Source of the DNA: Clostridia bacterium
Lineage (GTDB): Bacteria > Bacillota > Clostridia > Christensenellales > Pumilibacteraceae
Assembly (NCBI GenBank): GCA_017531795.1
Contig: JAFXKH010000054.1
Location: 1 to 35,167 of the forward strand
Direction of reading: 5' to 3'
Length of the DNA: 35,167 bases
How positions within the stretch are numbered: the stretch's first letter is position 1; the number at the start of each line of letters is the position of its first letter. Below, piece by piece: positions 1 through 7,484 of this stretch. The position numbers were made by a program, and so were the translations under genes. The notes below the pieces were generated by a model, which did not search any database, was not told the origin of the DNA, and saw only the letters and a list, made by a program, of their open reading frames with translations.

Positions 1-1
1 A

Positions 2-1003
2 ACGGCGGAAACGACAAACGGTGGTGAAAACGAAGGGGTCTACGGCAGAGGGAGTATGCTCGCAGATACCGTGCAGGATATGAACGATCGTTACGGCAGA
101 CGGGTGGAACTCGGTCACTGCGGACTCGTTGCGCTCGGTAAGGATATGAAACGTAGCGACGCCGTATGCGTTTTTATGAACCTGCTGTCTGACGGCTTGC
201 TGAATACGGGTTGCTCGGTCATAAGCGCAGATACGAGCGCGCGTGAGTTTATCGCAGCCTCCGCGCTTCTTACCAAGTCCACGGGCAACGGCGCAAGCGG
301 TTTCGTTACGTTCTCAGATAGTCAGACATCCGTAACCGTGCCGTCCGTTCTTGAAACCATGCAGGCGCTTAAATCCAAATCGGGCGTGGCGGTGATGCCT
401 GTGCTAGGCTTTGCGAAAAAAGAAGAAAAATCGGGACAAAGCGGAAACAATCTCGGCGATACAGAACAAAGCAGTTCGCAGAATAACTCCGCTCACGGCG
501 AAACGGAAATAATACCGCCTGACAACGCCAAGATCTTCTCGCGCGAAGCCTATCTGCTCGGTAAGGAACGGACGAAAGGCTTGAAATGGCTACTCCCCAG
601 AAGCGTGGGCGGAATAGCCGAAGCACCGCTTGAATATAACGGCAAGACCTTTATCTTACGCTCTGCCATTGAGAAAAAAGATATTACGATATCTGCCCGT
701 TTCGAAGACGTACCCGTTATTGACGTAAAAATCGACGCCAGATTGCACTTTGCGCAACGCTACGCTATACTCGCCGAAGTGGAAAAGGGGGCTAGTCTGA
801 GCCATATGCACGACCTCATGGCTCAGGCGTACGTGGACGTAATTACCCAAGAAACGCGTGTCCTTGCCGAACTCTCCCGAACGGATGATTTTCTCGGTTA
901 TGCAACGCGACTGTACCGCGCCGATCCCAAACGGTATAAAGAGTGGGACGGCGACCTGTCCACCGCCCGCATAAATTACGACGTTCACGCCACGGTATTG
1001 TAA
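2..1003 (+). CDS. Ger(x)C-family spore germination protein, 5'-partial
   Basis: The reading frame is open from base 2 with no stop, so the true start and any lipoprotein signal peptide lie upstream of the window. A first in-window ATG at 56 is probably internal. The visible ~333 residues match the general layout of Ger(x)C proteins, the lipoprotein C subunit of GerA-type nutrient germinant receptors of the spore inner membrane. There is an N-terminal mixed region, a low-complexity Ser/Asn/Gln linker (about residues 130-155 counting from the ATG at 56), and a C-terminal domain. The C-terminal domain has the characteristic helix ending in DFLGYATRLYRADPKRYKEW and then a final beta strand. The A and B receptor subunits would be expected just upstream. 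The family call rests on the C-terminal pattern; the N-terminal half is divergent. Confidence 0.72.
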   Translation, partial: TAETTNGGENEGVYGRGSMLADTVQDMNDRYGRRVELGHCGLVALGKDMKRSDAVCVFMNLLSDGLLNTGCSVISADTSAREFIAASALLTKSTGNGASGFVTFSDSQTSVTVPSVLETMQALKSKSGVAVMPVLGFAKKEEKSGQSGNNLGDTEQSSSQNNSAHGETEIIPPDNAKIFSREAYLLGKERTKGLKWLLPRSVGGIAEAPLEYNGKTFILRSAIEKKDITISARFEDVPVIDVKIDARLHFAQRYAILAEVEKGASLSHMHDLMAQAYVDVITQETRVLAELSRTDDFLGYATRLYRADPKRYKEWDGDLSTARINYDVHATVL

Positions 1004-1075
1004 TTCGACGGGAAAAGCCGTTTATCTGCAATAGTCGGCATAACGCTTTCTTTTTCAGCAGTTATACTATGATTG

Positions 1076-3271
1076 ATGAAAAAGAGAGTAATACATACGA
1101 TAATAGTTCACACCCTTACTTCGGCGTTTATGATAATAGCCTGCAACGCTTCCGTTTTCGGCGCGATGCCGTTCGGGTTTTCGGCGCATTTAGCGGTGTT
1201 GCTTTGTAAGGGCTTGCCCTTAGCCTCCGTTTATTTCCTTTGCGCGTCAATGCTCGTAAGCCCGACTTTATACGCCTTTTGCGTGTCGGCGTCTCTGGCG
1301 GTAGTGGGCGTGGTTACCAACGTAATAATCGCGTTCGCGCCTATCGAGCGCAAAAAATTATGGCGGTGTCTGGCTAATCCCACGCTTCAATCGGCGACGT
1401 ACGGCATACTTATTTATCTTTTCGGTACGCCGAGAATAAACGTTATAATAAGCGTACTTGTCGGGGTGGCGGTAGGCTTTTTGCTTTCCTTTGCCTATCC
1501 CTCTTTGTCGGATATTCGACAGCGGATTGGAACGCTGAGTAACGCAGGTTTGGGCGTATTTCTCGTAATATTTTTTATGGGCGTAACTCCGATAAAAATT
1601 GCGGAGTTTCCGCTTGTTACGCTCGTTTTTATAATTTTTATTCTTTGCTCAACCTTTTGTCACGCCAACGCACTTACCGTCGGCGCGCTTGCCACGGTAG
1701 GGATTACGCTTGCTACGGGCGAGCCTTTGACCGCAATAGTCGGCTTATGCGCCTCACTCATTGCGCGCGCTTTTTCGGGCGGATACAGGCTCGTCACCGC
1801 AACGGCGGTTGCGCTGGCGTACTTTTCGGCGCGTTGTTTGTTCTCGTCGCTAGTCGGCGTTGAAATGGAAATGATAGCCGTCGGTGTAGGCGTGATACTC
1901 TTTCTTATAATTCCCAATAAAGTCCGTAAGGGCTTGGGCGATTATTTCAAGCCTATGGAACGACCTCTTGCCGTCGTTACTGCTTCGGGTATGGGCAGAA
2001 AATTGCCTGAACGCTTGCTCAGGGCTTCCGAAGCACTGGGCGAAATGAGCGAACTGCTCGCCTTTGACGAAAAGAAAGAAAGCGGTCTGAGTAAAGCGGT
2101 ACTCACCGCGCTCAGTCAGGTATGCGATAAATGTACACGCCAAAACGATTGCGTAATAGCCGAAGCGTTGCCCATGCTTTCGCACGATTTCGCTACGGGG
2201 GGAAGTATGCTCAAAAACAAGGTCATAAACGAGCCGTGCATAAACGGCGGACGGTTTATGCTCGTAGCAAATCGAGTCAGGGAAGAAAGCGCGGAAACTA
2301 TTAAGCGCGCGGAAGAAGAAAGACGAAGCGCGTCAAGTTACGCAGAACGGTTATCTTCGCTCCGAAAACTTATTGGCGACATTGCAATCGGCGTGCGTGA
2401 AGATTATCGTTACGATCCTGATTTATCCGAAAAAATCCGACAGAACCTGCCCGAATGGGGAATCCCGTGCGTAGGCGCATTGACAACTCACGAACTTTGC
2501 GGTGTCGTACTTGCGCCTGCTGATACGGATATAAAGCGTTTGACGAAAGCCGTATCCAAAACGATAGGCAGAATAAAAATAGACCGTGCCGAAGAAGTTA
2601 CGGCGACTTATGCCGCCTTTGCCTTTTCGTCTGCGCCTGCGCTTGACGTGGTGTACGGTATAGCGACTCTGCCCAAAGCAGGCAATACTCAAAACGGTGA
2701 TTCTTATTCCGCAACGTTATGTGATAGTCGCGCGTTCCTTTCTCTCTGCGACGGCGTAGGTACGGGTAAAAACGCTTCTAAGTTATCTCAAGCGACTTTA
2801 TCCATTATCGAAAGCCATTATAAGGCAGGCTTTGACGTGAAGGACTGCATAACCTCCGTCAACGCCTTCTTGTCCGCGCGCCCGGGCGAAGAATTTTCAG
2901 CGATAGACATAATAAATCTTGACTTAAATACAGGCGAAACGGACGTAATAAAAGCAGGCTCTCCGCCTACGTATATTATACACGGCGACAGCCTGACGAA
3001 GATAGACGGCACGGCTCTCCCGATAGGCGCGCTTGACGTTCCGTCCTATGCTTTTACGCAAAAAAAATTGACGGTAGGCGACTTAGTGATATTGACTACT
3101 GACGGCGTATCCGATGCTCTTCCCGACCTTCCCGAGGTTATCGTTGCCGAAACCCGACTGAACGTTCAGGCGATGGCGGACAGACTGCTCGCGCAGGCTC
3201 GCGCCCGATCCGACCGTGACGATATGTCCGTTCTCGTGGCGAGAATAATCCCGTCCGAAAAGATTGCGTAA
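1076..3271 (+). CDS. spoIIE: Stage II sporulation protein E (PP2C-type serine phosphatase)
   Basis: SpoIIE dephosphorylates SpoIIAA-P at the asymmetric septum, which activates sigma-F in the forespore, and it also interacts with FtsZ. The product is 731 aa. The first ~280 residues are a run of hydrophobic helices (polytopic membrane domain). A central charged region follows (about 290-510), and the C-terminal PP2C domain occupies about 525-731. Visible PP2C motifs are GNTQNGDSY, the metal-binding DGVGTG near residue 558, KAGSPPTYI, LPIGALDV, TTDGVSDALP and the terminal DRDDMSVLVARI. ATG 1076 is chosen; a TTG at 1073 is also in frame. No good Shine-Dalgarno is present, but TATACT at 1063-1068 is placed like a -10 box just before the start. 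Its location near divIC, yabP and yabQ recalls the conserved sporulation/division cluster of Bacillus, where Spo0A activates spoIIE. Confidence 0.93.
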   Translation: MKKRVIHTIIVHTLTSAFMIIACNASVFGAMPFGFSAHLAVLLCKGLPLASVYFLCASMLVSPTLYAFCVSASLAVVGVVTNVIIAFAPIERKKLWRCLANPTLQSATYGILIYLFGTPRINVIISVLVGVAVGFLLSFAYPSLSDIRQRIGTLSNAGLGVFLVIFFMGVTPIKIAEFPLVTLVFIIFILCSTFCHANALTVGALATVGITLATGEPLTAIVGLCASLIARAFSGGYRLVTATAVALAYFSARCLFSSLVGVEMEMIAVGVGVILFLIIPNKVRKGLGDYFKPMERPLAVVTASGMGRKLPERLLRASEALGEMSELLAFDEKKESGLSKAVLTALSQVCDKCTRQNDCVIAEALPMLSHDFATGGSMLKNKVINEPCINGGRFMLVANRVREESAETIKRAEEERRSASSYAERLSSLRKLIGDIAIGVREDYRYDPDLSEKIRQNLPEWGIPCVGALTTHELCGVVLAPADTDIKRLTKAVSKTIGRIKIDRAEEVTATYAAFAFSSAPALDVVYGIATLPKAGNTQNGDSYSATLCDSRAFLSLCDGVGTGKNASKLSQATLSIIESHYKAGFDVKDCITSVNAFLSARPGEEFSAIDIINLDLNTGETDVIKAGSPPTYIIHGDSLTKIDGTALPIGALDVPSYAFTQKKLTVGDLVILTTDGVSDALPDLPEVIVAETRLNVQAMADRLLAQARARSDRDDMSVLVARIIPSEKIA

Positions 3272-3315
3272 AACGCAGATGAGTTTACCAATCTTTTTCA
3301 GCATTACCAAAATAT

Positions 3316-3345
3316 TTGCTTTTTTCGCTCCGTTAGTGTTATAAT
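3316..3345 (+). promoter_or_regulatory. Sigma-A promoter of trmL with overlapping dyad
   Basis: TTGCTT (3316-3321), an 18-bp spacer, then a perfect TATAAT (3340-3345). A near-perfect inverted repeat, CGCTCCGTTA (3326-3335) and TAGCGGAGCG (3349-3358), has one mismatched pair and is centred on the -10 box. This suggests either a repressor site or a hairpin at the transcript start. The predicted transcript has a leader of roughly 130 nt before trmL. Confidence 0.6.
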
Positions 3346-3481
3346 ACCTAGCGGAGCGTATTTATGAAAACTTGACGATAATACGCCACGCATTGACGCA
3401 TAAAGAGTGGAAAGCGGAAGAGTATACGATAAATTACGTAAAAAATCTGACTGTAAACACTTTTACAATCGGGGAGGAAGT

Positions 3482-3946
3482 ATGATATCCATAGTTTTAG
3501 TTGAACCTGAAATTCCTGCGAACACGGGCAATATTTCACGCACTTGCGCTTGTACGGGTATGCCGTTATATCTTGTTGGCAAACTCGGTTTTGAAATAAC
3601 CGAAGCGAGAGTGAAACGCGCAGGACTAGATTATTGGGATAAGGTGCAACTCCGCAAGGTAGATACTCTGGAAGAACTCTGGGCGGAATTCGGCAAAGAA
3701 AAATTCTTTTATTTTTCCACGAAAGCGGATAAATTATATACCGAAGTCGATTATCCCGAAGATGCTTTTCTCGTTTTTGGAAAGGAAACGAAAGGACTGC
3801 CCGAACAAATAATACGTGATAATCCCGACCAAGCCGTTCGTATACCCATGCGTGACGAATTGCGTTGTCTGAACTTATCCAATAGCGTGGCGGTCGGCGC
3901 GTACGAAGCCCTTCGCCGTCACTCCTTTTTCGGCGATTTGCGCTGA
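3482..3946 (+). CDS. trmL: tRNA (cytidine(34)-2'-O)-methyltransferase, SPOUT family
   Basis: TrmL 2'-O-methylates the wobble base of tRNA-Leu isoacceptors using S-adenosylmethionine. The product is 154 aa, the usual length. The start ATG at 3482 follows a strong GGGGAGG about 5 bases upstream; the same frame extends further upstream, but without family similarity. SPOUT knot motifs are visible: an N-terminal VLVEPEIPANTGNISRTCA, the central LVFGKETKGLPEQI, and the C-terminal IPMRDELRCLNLSNSVAVGA followed by YEALRR. It is transcribed from its own promoter. Its last 28 bases overlap the convergent yabQ gene, so no terminator separates them. Confidence 0.95.
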   Translation: MISIVLVEPEIPANTGNISRTCACTGMPLYLVGKLGFEITEARVKRAGLDYWDKVQLRKVDTLEELWAEFGKEKFFYFSTKADKLYTEVDYPEDAFLVFGKETKGLPEQIIRDNPDQAVRIPMRDELRCLNLSNSVAVGAYEALRRHSFFGDLR

Positions 3947-4218
3947 CGGGCGAGAATAGAAAGGCATAAATGCGTTATAATACCGCCAAGCAGATAGCCG
4001 AGAACGTAAAATACACGCACTTCATTTGCGAGTAAAAAACAGGTCACGAAAACCGCGCCTCCACATATAACGACGAAAAGAACGTCGCAAACGCAGTTTA
4101 CCAGTCTGTTACCCCATTTTTTCTGGAAGCGTAACAAAAGGGAATATAACAACCTTGACGCGCCACCCTCAGCAGACAGAATTCCGAACAATAATATGGA
4201 TTGCCAAACCCCCGTCAT
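3919..4218 (-). CDS. yabQ: YabQ-like spore cortex biosynthesis membrane protein
   Basis: The product is 99 aa and largely hydrophobic, with about three membrane helices and a basic C-terminal tail (RQRKSPKKE). The pattern of an initial small helix, a cytoplasmic RF/KW stretch, then CDVLFVVICGGAVF and a further helix with an RVFYVLGYLLGG segment fits YabQ. YabQ is a sigma-E-dependent mother-cell membrane protein needed for spore cortex formation. Its ATG overlaps the yabP stop (ATGA), indicating translational coupling. The 3' end runs 28 bases into trmL on the other strand. Identity rests mainly on the yabP partner and membrane topology, since YabQ sequences are poorly conserved. Confidence 0.75.
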   Translation of the reverse strand: MTGVWQSILLFGILSAEGGASRLLYSLLLRFQKKWGNRLVNCVCDVLFVVICGGAVFVTCFLLANEVRVFYVLGYLLGGIITHLCLSILARQRKSPKKE

Positions 4219-4487
4219 CGGAACAACCTCCGAAGCAGGGGTTTTTTACCGCCCGAATAAACGAAGGACGAAACTTCGCCGTTAAAGGACAGACTGCCGT
4301 CCGCCTCTGAATACGAAACTATTTTCAGGTTTGCGCCCTTGATGGTCAATCCACCCTCGCTTGTGATAGCGTTTATCGTGGTGGGGCAAGCGTCAACGAC
4401 TTTTTCCACACCCGTAATAAGCGCGTGGTTTCTGCTTTCAAGCATAACGCTATGCTTGACTTTAATTTTGTTTTCATTTTTATCCAC
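4215..4487 (-). CDS. yabP: YabP-family sporulation protein
   Basis: The product is 90 aa. It resembles YabP/YqfC-type proteins, small beta-rich proteins made in the mother cell during sporulation. Typical features are an N-terminal HSVMLESRNHALITGVEKV, then a GLTIKGANLKIVSYSEADGS segment and a FNGEVSSFVYSG strand. The start codon is GTG at 4487. No Shine-Dalgarno is obvious. On the minus strand about 30 bases upstream there is a GGTCATATATT-like element (complement of 4513-4523) resembling a sigma-E -35 region, which would match the sigma-E control known in Bacillus; no clear -10 was identified. It forms a two-gene unit with yabQ and is divergent from divIC. Confidence 0.85.
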   Translation of the reverse strand: MDKNENKIKVKHSVMLESRNHALITGVEKVVDACPTTINAITSEGGLTIKGANLKIVSYSEADGSLSFNGEVSSFVYSGGKKPLLRRLFR

Positions 4488-4562
4488 GCTATATTTTACT
4501 TATAAAAGCGTAAATATATGACCGTTTTTGCTCTTTTGGAAAAGAGTTTTATAAAAAACCGC

Positions 4563-4591
4563 TTGACAACAGGGAAAATATAGAATATAAT
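4563..4591 (+). promoter_or_regulatory. Consensus sigma-A promoter of divIC (leaderless)
   Basis: TTGACA (4563-4568), a 17-bp spacer and TATAAT (4586-4591) make a perfect consensus promoter. Only six bases separate the -10 box from the ATG at 4598, so the expected +1 coincides with the A of the start codon. No Shine-Dalgarno sequence is present. A 16-bp palindrome (CTCTTTTGGAAAAGAG, 4531-4546) lies just upstream between the divergent genes. Confidence 0.85.
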
Positions 4592-4597
4592 GCTTAT

Positions 4598-4876
4598 ATG
4601 ACGGAAAAACAGAAAAAAATAACGACCATTTGCACGGTAACGGGAATTATCTTGTTACTTATTTCGGTTATCTCTCTGATCGTTAATATTATTTCGTTAG
4701 TGTCACTTGAGGGAAGAAAGGCGGAACTTGAAGCGCGTAGCGCAGAGTTGCAAGAAATAATAGATTCAAATACGGACGAAATTACCTATCGTAATACCGA
4801 AGAATACATAGAAAGATACGCCAGAGAATACCTCAATATGAAGTACGAGGACGAGGAGGTTTACGAGGCGGAGTGA
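4598..4876 (+). CDS. divIC: Septum formation initiator DivIC/FtsB-like protein
   Basis: The product is 92 aa and bitopic. It has a short basic cytoplasmic start, one membrane helix (about residues 10-37), then a coiled-coil (about 38-60) and an acidic C-terminus with the RNTEEYIERYAREYLNMKYE motif of the FtsB/DivIC family. It acts in the divisome with FtsL and DivIB/FtsQ at the division septum. The gene is predicted to be translated from a leaderless mRNA. Its stop overlaps the GTG start of the downstream phosphatase gene (GTGA), so the two are an operon. Position near yabP/yabQ and spoIIE matches the Bacillus cluster, which supports DivIC over FtsL. Confidence 0.9.
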   Translation: MTEKQKKITTICTVTGIILLLISVISLIVNIISLVSLEGRKAELEARSAELQEIIDSNTDEITYRNTEEYIERYAREYLNMKYEDEEVYEAE

Positions 4877-5718
4877 GTTCGGCGATTATAGACATCGGTA
4901 GTGGTAGCGTCCGTCTTCTTCTCGGAGAGAAAAAGACCACCGTTATGACCAAACTCAGCGAAGGCTTGGACGAGAGCGGAGTACTATCTCCCGTCGCTAT
5001 GCAGAGAACGGTTTGGGCGATAAAAGATTTTGCTCAGACTGCTAGGCTCGCAGGAGCAGAAGTTTTCGCTTTTGCTACGGAAGCGTTACGCGTGGCGACC
5101 AACCGTTCCGAATTTATTTCGTTGGTCAAAAGTGAGTGCAACCTTGACGTGGAAATCATAAGCGGTTTTGAAGAAGCCGAAATCGCCCTTCTCGGAGCAT
5201 GTCCGGACGGGGAAGCGACCGTGGTGGATATTGGCGGAGCAAGCGTGGAAATCATTTGCGGTAGCCGTAGTAATATCGACTTCGTGAAGTCCTTGCCTCT
5301 TGGCATGGTACGCCTTACCGAGCAATCGGATAATTCGCCCGATCTTATCCAAGCGTACGCCGTTCGTGGTATCGGCTTGTATGGTAACGTACCCGTGCGC
5401 GATAAAGTAATAGGCGTAGGCGGAACGTTTACTTCTCTCGGGGCAATGGCGCAAGGACTGATAAAATACGATCCGATAGCCGTTCAGAATTACGTCCTGA
5501 CAAAAGAAACGCTCGAAAAAATAAAAGACCGCATAATATCGGCAGGAAGCGTGGAAAAGATTATGGAAATATATCCCTGTCTACCTCCGATAAGAGCAGA
5601 ACTTATCAAAGCGGGAGTTATCTTCGTATGCGAACTGCTTAATTATCTTGGAATAGAGAGCATAACCGTAAGCGAAGCAGATAACCTCGACGGATACGTA
5701 AAATATAAAGGATTATAA
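4873..5718 (+). CDS. Ppx/GppA-family phosphatase (exopolyphosphatase-like)
   Basis: The product is 281 aa, similar to the short catalytic-core members of the Ppx/GppA family in the ASKHA fold. Motifs seen are AIIDIGSGSVRLLL at the N-terminus (phosphate 1), ATEALRVATN near residue 68, SGFEEAEIALLG near 98, VVDIGGASVEII near 117 (phosphate 2), the VIGVGGTFTSLGA region near 178 and a C-terminal ITVSEADNLDGYV. Family members hydrolyse polyphosphate or pppGpp; which substrate applies cannot be told from sequence. The C-terminal accessory domains of long Ppx/GppA proteins are absent. The GTG start at 4873 overlaps the divIC stop and is preceded by GAGGAGG at 4852-4858. Confidence 0.88.
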   Translation: MSSAIIDIGSGSVRLLLGEKKTTVMTKLSEGLDESGVLSPVAMQRTVWAIKDFAQTARLAGAEVFAFATEALRVATNRSEFISLVKSECNLDVEIISGFEEAEIALLGACPDGEATVVDIGGASVEIICGSRSNIDFVKSLPLGMVRLTEQSDNSPDLIQAYAVRGIGLYGNVPVRDKVIGVGGTFTSLGAMAQGLIKYDPIAVQNYVLTKETLEKIKDRIISAGSVEKIMEIYPCLPPIRAELIKAGVIFVCELLNYLGIESITVSEADNLDGYVKYKGL

Positions 5719-5725
5719 ACACCAT

Positions 5726-5773
5726 AATACAAGAAAGAACGACAGCGTAAAAACTGTCGTTCTTTCTTGTATT
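5726..5773. terminator. Long perfect hairpin between convergent genes
   Basis: A 20-bp perfect stem (5726-5745 with 5754-5773) with an 8-base loop lies between the phosphatase gene and the convergent small gene. The flanks are A/T-rich rather than a clean U-tract, but the placement suggests a bidirectional terminator. Confidence 0.75.
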
Positions 5774-5784
5774 AAATTAAAGAG

Positions 5785-5988
5785 TCACCAATCAAGTTTG
5801 GATAATTTTTTGGAATTATTTACTTTTACGTCGTCGTACTTTGCGAAGTAGCGTTCCTTAAAAGATTCGGGCAGGTCAGCGATACCTTCGCTTGCGACGA
5901 GTTCGGCAAGTTCGTCGGGCGTAAAATCGGAGAAAGAAATCTCTCCGTCGTAGTTTTCGAACAATCTCATAATATCTTTTTCCGTCAT
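5785..5988 (-). CDS. Small acidic hypothetical protein
   Basis: The product is 67 aa and not recognised. It is acidic and probably all-helical, with an N-terminal MTEKDIMRLFENYDGEISFS, then SDFTPDELAELVASEGIAD, and a Lys-rich end. It has a proper GGAGG ribosome-binding site (complement of 5999-6003), ten bases before the ATG. A TATAAT -10 box (complement of 6013-6018) lies further upstream with a poor -35 (TTGCGC). These signals and the hairpin after its 3' end support a real, monocistronic gene. It diverges from hisH. Confidence 0.65.
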   Translation of the reverse strand: MTEKDIMRLFENYDGEISFSDFTPDELAELVASEGIADLPESFKERYFAKYDDVKVNNSKKLSKLDW

Positions 5989-6045
5989 AAGCGAATAACC
6001 TCCATATGCAATATTATAGCATATAAAAAACGACGGCGCAATTAT

Positions 6046-6074
6046 TTGACTTAACTTTCCGATTATTATATAAT
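6046..6074 (+). promoter_or_regulatory. Sigma-A promoter of hisH (near-leaderless)
   Basis: TTGACT (6046-6051), 17-bp spacer, TATAAT (6069-6074). The hisH ATG is at 6083, eight bases after the -10 box, so the mRNA would have a leader of only 0-2 bases. No Shine-Dalgarno sequence is present. Confidence 0.8.
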
Positions 6075-6082
6075 AAATAAGT

Positions 6083-6685
6083 ATGATTACGATTATAGAC
6101 TATGGCGCAGGAAATATACTCAGCGTAGTAAACGCGCTTAAATACATAGGGCAAACCCCCACGCTCAGCGGTGATCCCGACGTTATCGCAAAAGCGGACA
6201 AACTCATTTTGCCCGGCGTGGGAGCGTTCGGCGAGTGCATGAAGCGGTTGCGTGACAGCGGACTGGATGAGAGCATAAAAGAAAACGTAAAGAAAGGCGC
6301 GCCCATTATGGGTATATGCCTTGGACTGCAACTCTTTTTCGATTATTCGGAGGAGTTCGGGCACACGGACGGGCTGGGCTTTATCAGCGGTGGCGTGAAA
6401 AAAATAAACGCAGGCGCGTTGAAACTTCCGCATATCGCTTGGACGAGCGTGGACGTAAATCCTGCCAGCCGTCTATTTAAGGGCGTAAACAGCGGTGAGT
6501 TCTTTTATTTCGTACATAGTTACTGCGCGAAAGCGACTAATCCTGCCGACGAATCTGCAACGGCGGTATACGGCGAAAAGTTTACGGTAGCGGTAGAAAA
6601 GGACAATGTGTTCGGCACGCAGTTCCACCCCGAAAAGAGTGGCGCGGTGGGACTGAAATTGCTCGAAAATTTCGTCAAAGTATAA
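6083..6685 (+). CDS. hisH: Imidazole glycerol phosphate synthase, glutamine amidotransferase subunit
   Basis: HisH releases ammonia from glutamine and passes it to HisF, which makes imidazole glycerol phosphate and AICAR from PRFAR in histidine biosynthesis. The product is 200 aa, the normal length for a class I amidotransferase. The oxyanion/PGVGAFG region is near residue 36, the nucleophile sits in MGICLGLQLFF near residue 77, and the His-Glu pair is in GTQFHPEKSG near residue 180. It is directly followed by hisF. The other his genes, including hisA, which often lies between hisH and hisF, are not here. Confidence 0.97.
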   Translation: MITIIDYGAGNILSVVNALKYIGQTPTLSGDPDVIAKADKLILPGVGAFGECMKRLRDSGLDESIKENVKKGAPIMGICLGLQLFFDYSEEFGHTDGLGFISGGVKKINAGALKLPHIAWTSVDVNPASRLFKGVNSGEFFYFVHSYCAKATNPADESATAVYGEKFTVAVEKDNVFGTQFHPEKSGAVGLKLLENFVKV

Positions 6686-6701
6686 CGGGTAAAGGTGAGA
6701 T

Positions 6702-7463
6702 ATGACTTCAAAGAGAATAATACCCTGTCTGGACGTTAAGGACGGCAGAGTAGTCAAAGGAATAAATTTCATAAACCTCGTGGATGCAGGTGACGCGGTG
6801 GAAAACGCCGTACAGTACGAAAGGGCAGGCGCGGACGAAATCGTATTTCTCGATATTACCGCGACTTACCGTGGCGCAGAAACTGTGGCGGATATGGTAA
6901 GAAAGGTGGCGGAGCGACTTTTCGTGCCGTTTACCGTAGGCGGTGGCGTAAGAAGTACGGAAGATATGAAGAAGATACTTCGCGCAGGCGCGGACAAAGT
7001 AGGCGTAAACAGCGCGGCAGTTCACCGTCCTGCGCTCATAAGAGAGGGCGCGGAACTGTTCGGCAGTCAATGTATAGTCCTTGCAATTGATGCCAAGAGA
7101 GAGGGAAACGGCTGGACGGTGTATACGGCAGGCGGACGAAAGAACGAGGGCATTGATGCGATTGAATGGGCGAAGCGCGGAGTGGAACTCGGCGCAGGCG
7201 AAATTCTATTGACGAGTATGGACGCGGACGGAACGAAAAAAGGATTCGACCTCGAACTGACCAAAGCGGTTTGTTCTGCGGTAAACGTTCCCGTAATAGC
7301 ATCAGGCGGAGCAGGCGAAAAAGAACATTTTGCCCAGGCGTTTGAAGCGGGCGCGGAAGCGGCTCTCGCGGCATCCCTCTTTCATTTCAAAGAACTTGAT
7401 ATTGGCGATTTGAAGGAATATCTGTCGGGCAGAGGAATACCCGTGCGCCCGACCAAGAAATAA
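6702..7463 (+). CDS. hisF: Imidazole glycerol phosphate synthase, cyclase subunit
   Basis: The product is a 253-aa (beta/alpha)8 barrel. It begins [20 protein letters not shown] with the catalytic Asp at residue 11. The second catalytic Asp is in [16 protein letters not shown] near residue 170, and phosphate-binding VGGGVRS and ASGGAG loops are present. It forms the IGPS heterodimer with HisH. The start ATG follows AAAGGTGAG; the gene lies 16 bases after hisH, so they are co-transcribed. Confidence 0.97.
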   Translation: MTSKRIIPCLDVKDGRVVKGINFINLVDAGDAVENAVQYERAGADEIVFLDITATYRGAETVADMVRKVAERLFVPFTVGGGVRSTEDMKKILRAGADKVGVNSAAVHRPALIREGAELFGSQCIVLAIDAKREGNGWTVYTAGGRKNEGIDAIEWAKRGVELGAGEILLTSMDADGTKKGFDLELTKAVCSAVNVPVIASGGAGEKEHFAQAFEAGAEAALAASLFHFKELDIGDLKEYLSGRGIPVRPTKK

Positions 7464-7484
7464 CAAAAGCGAGAAAATATTGTC

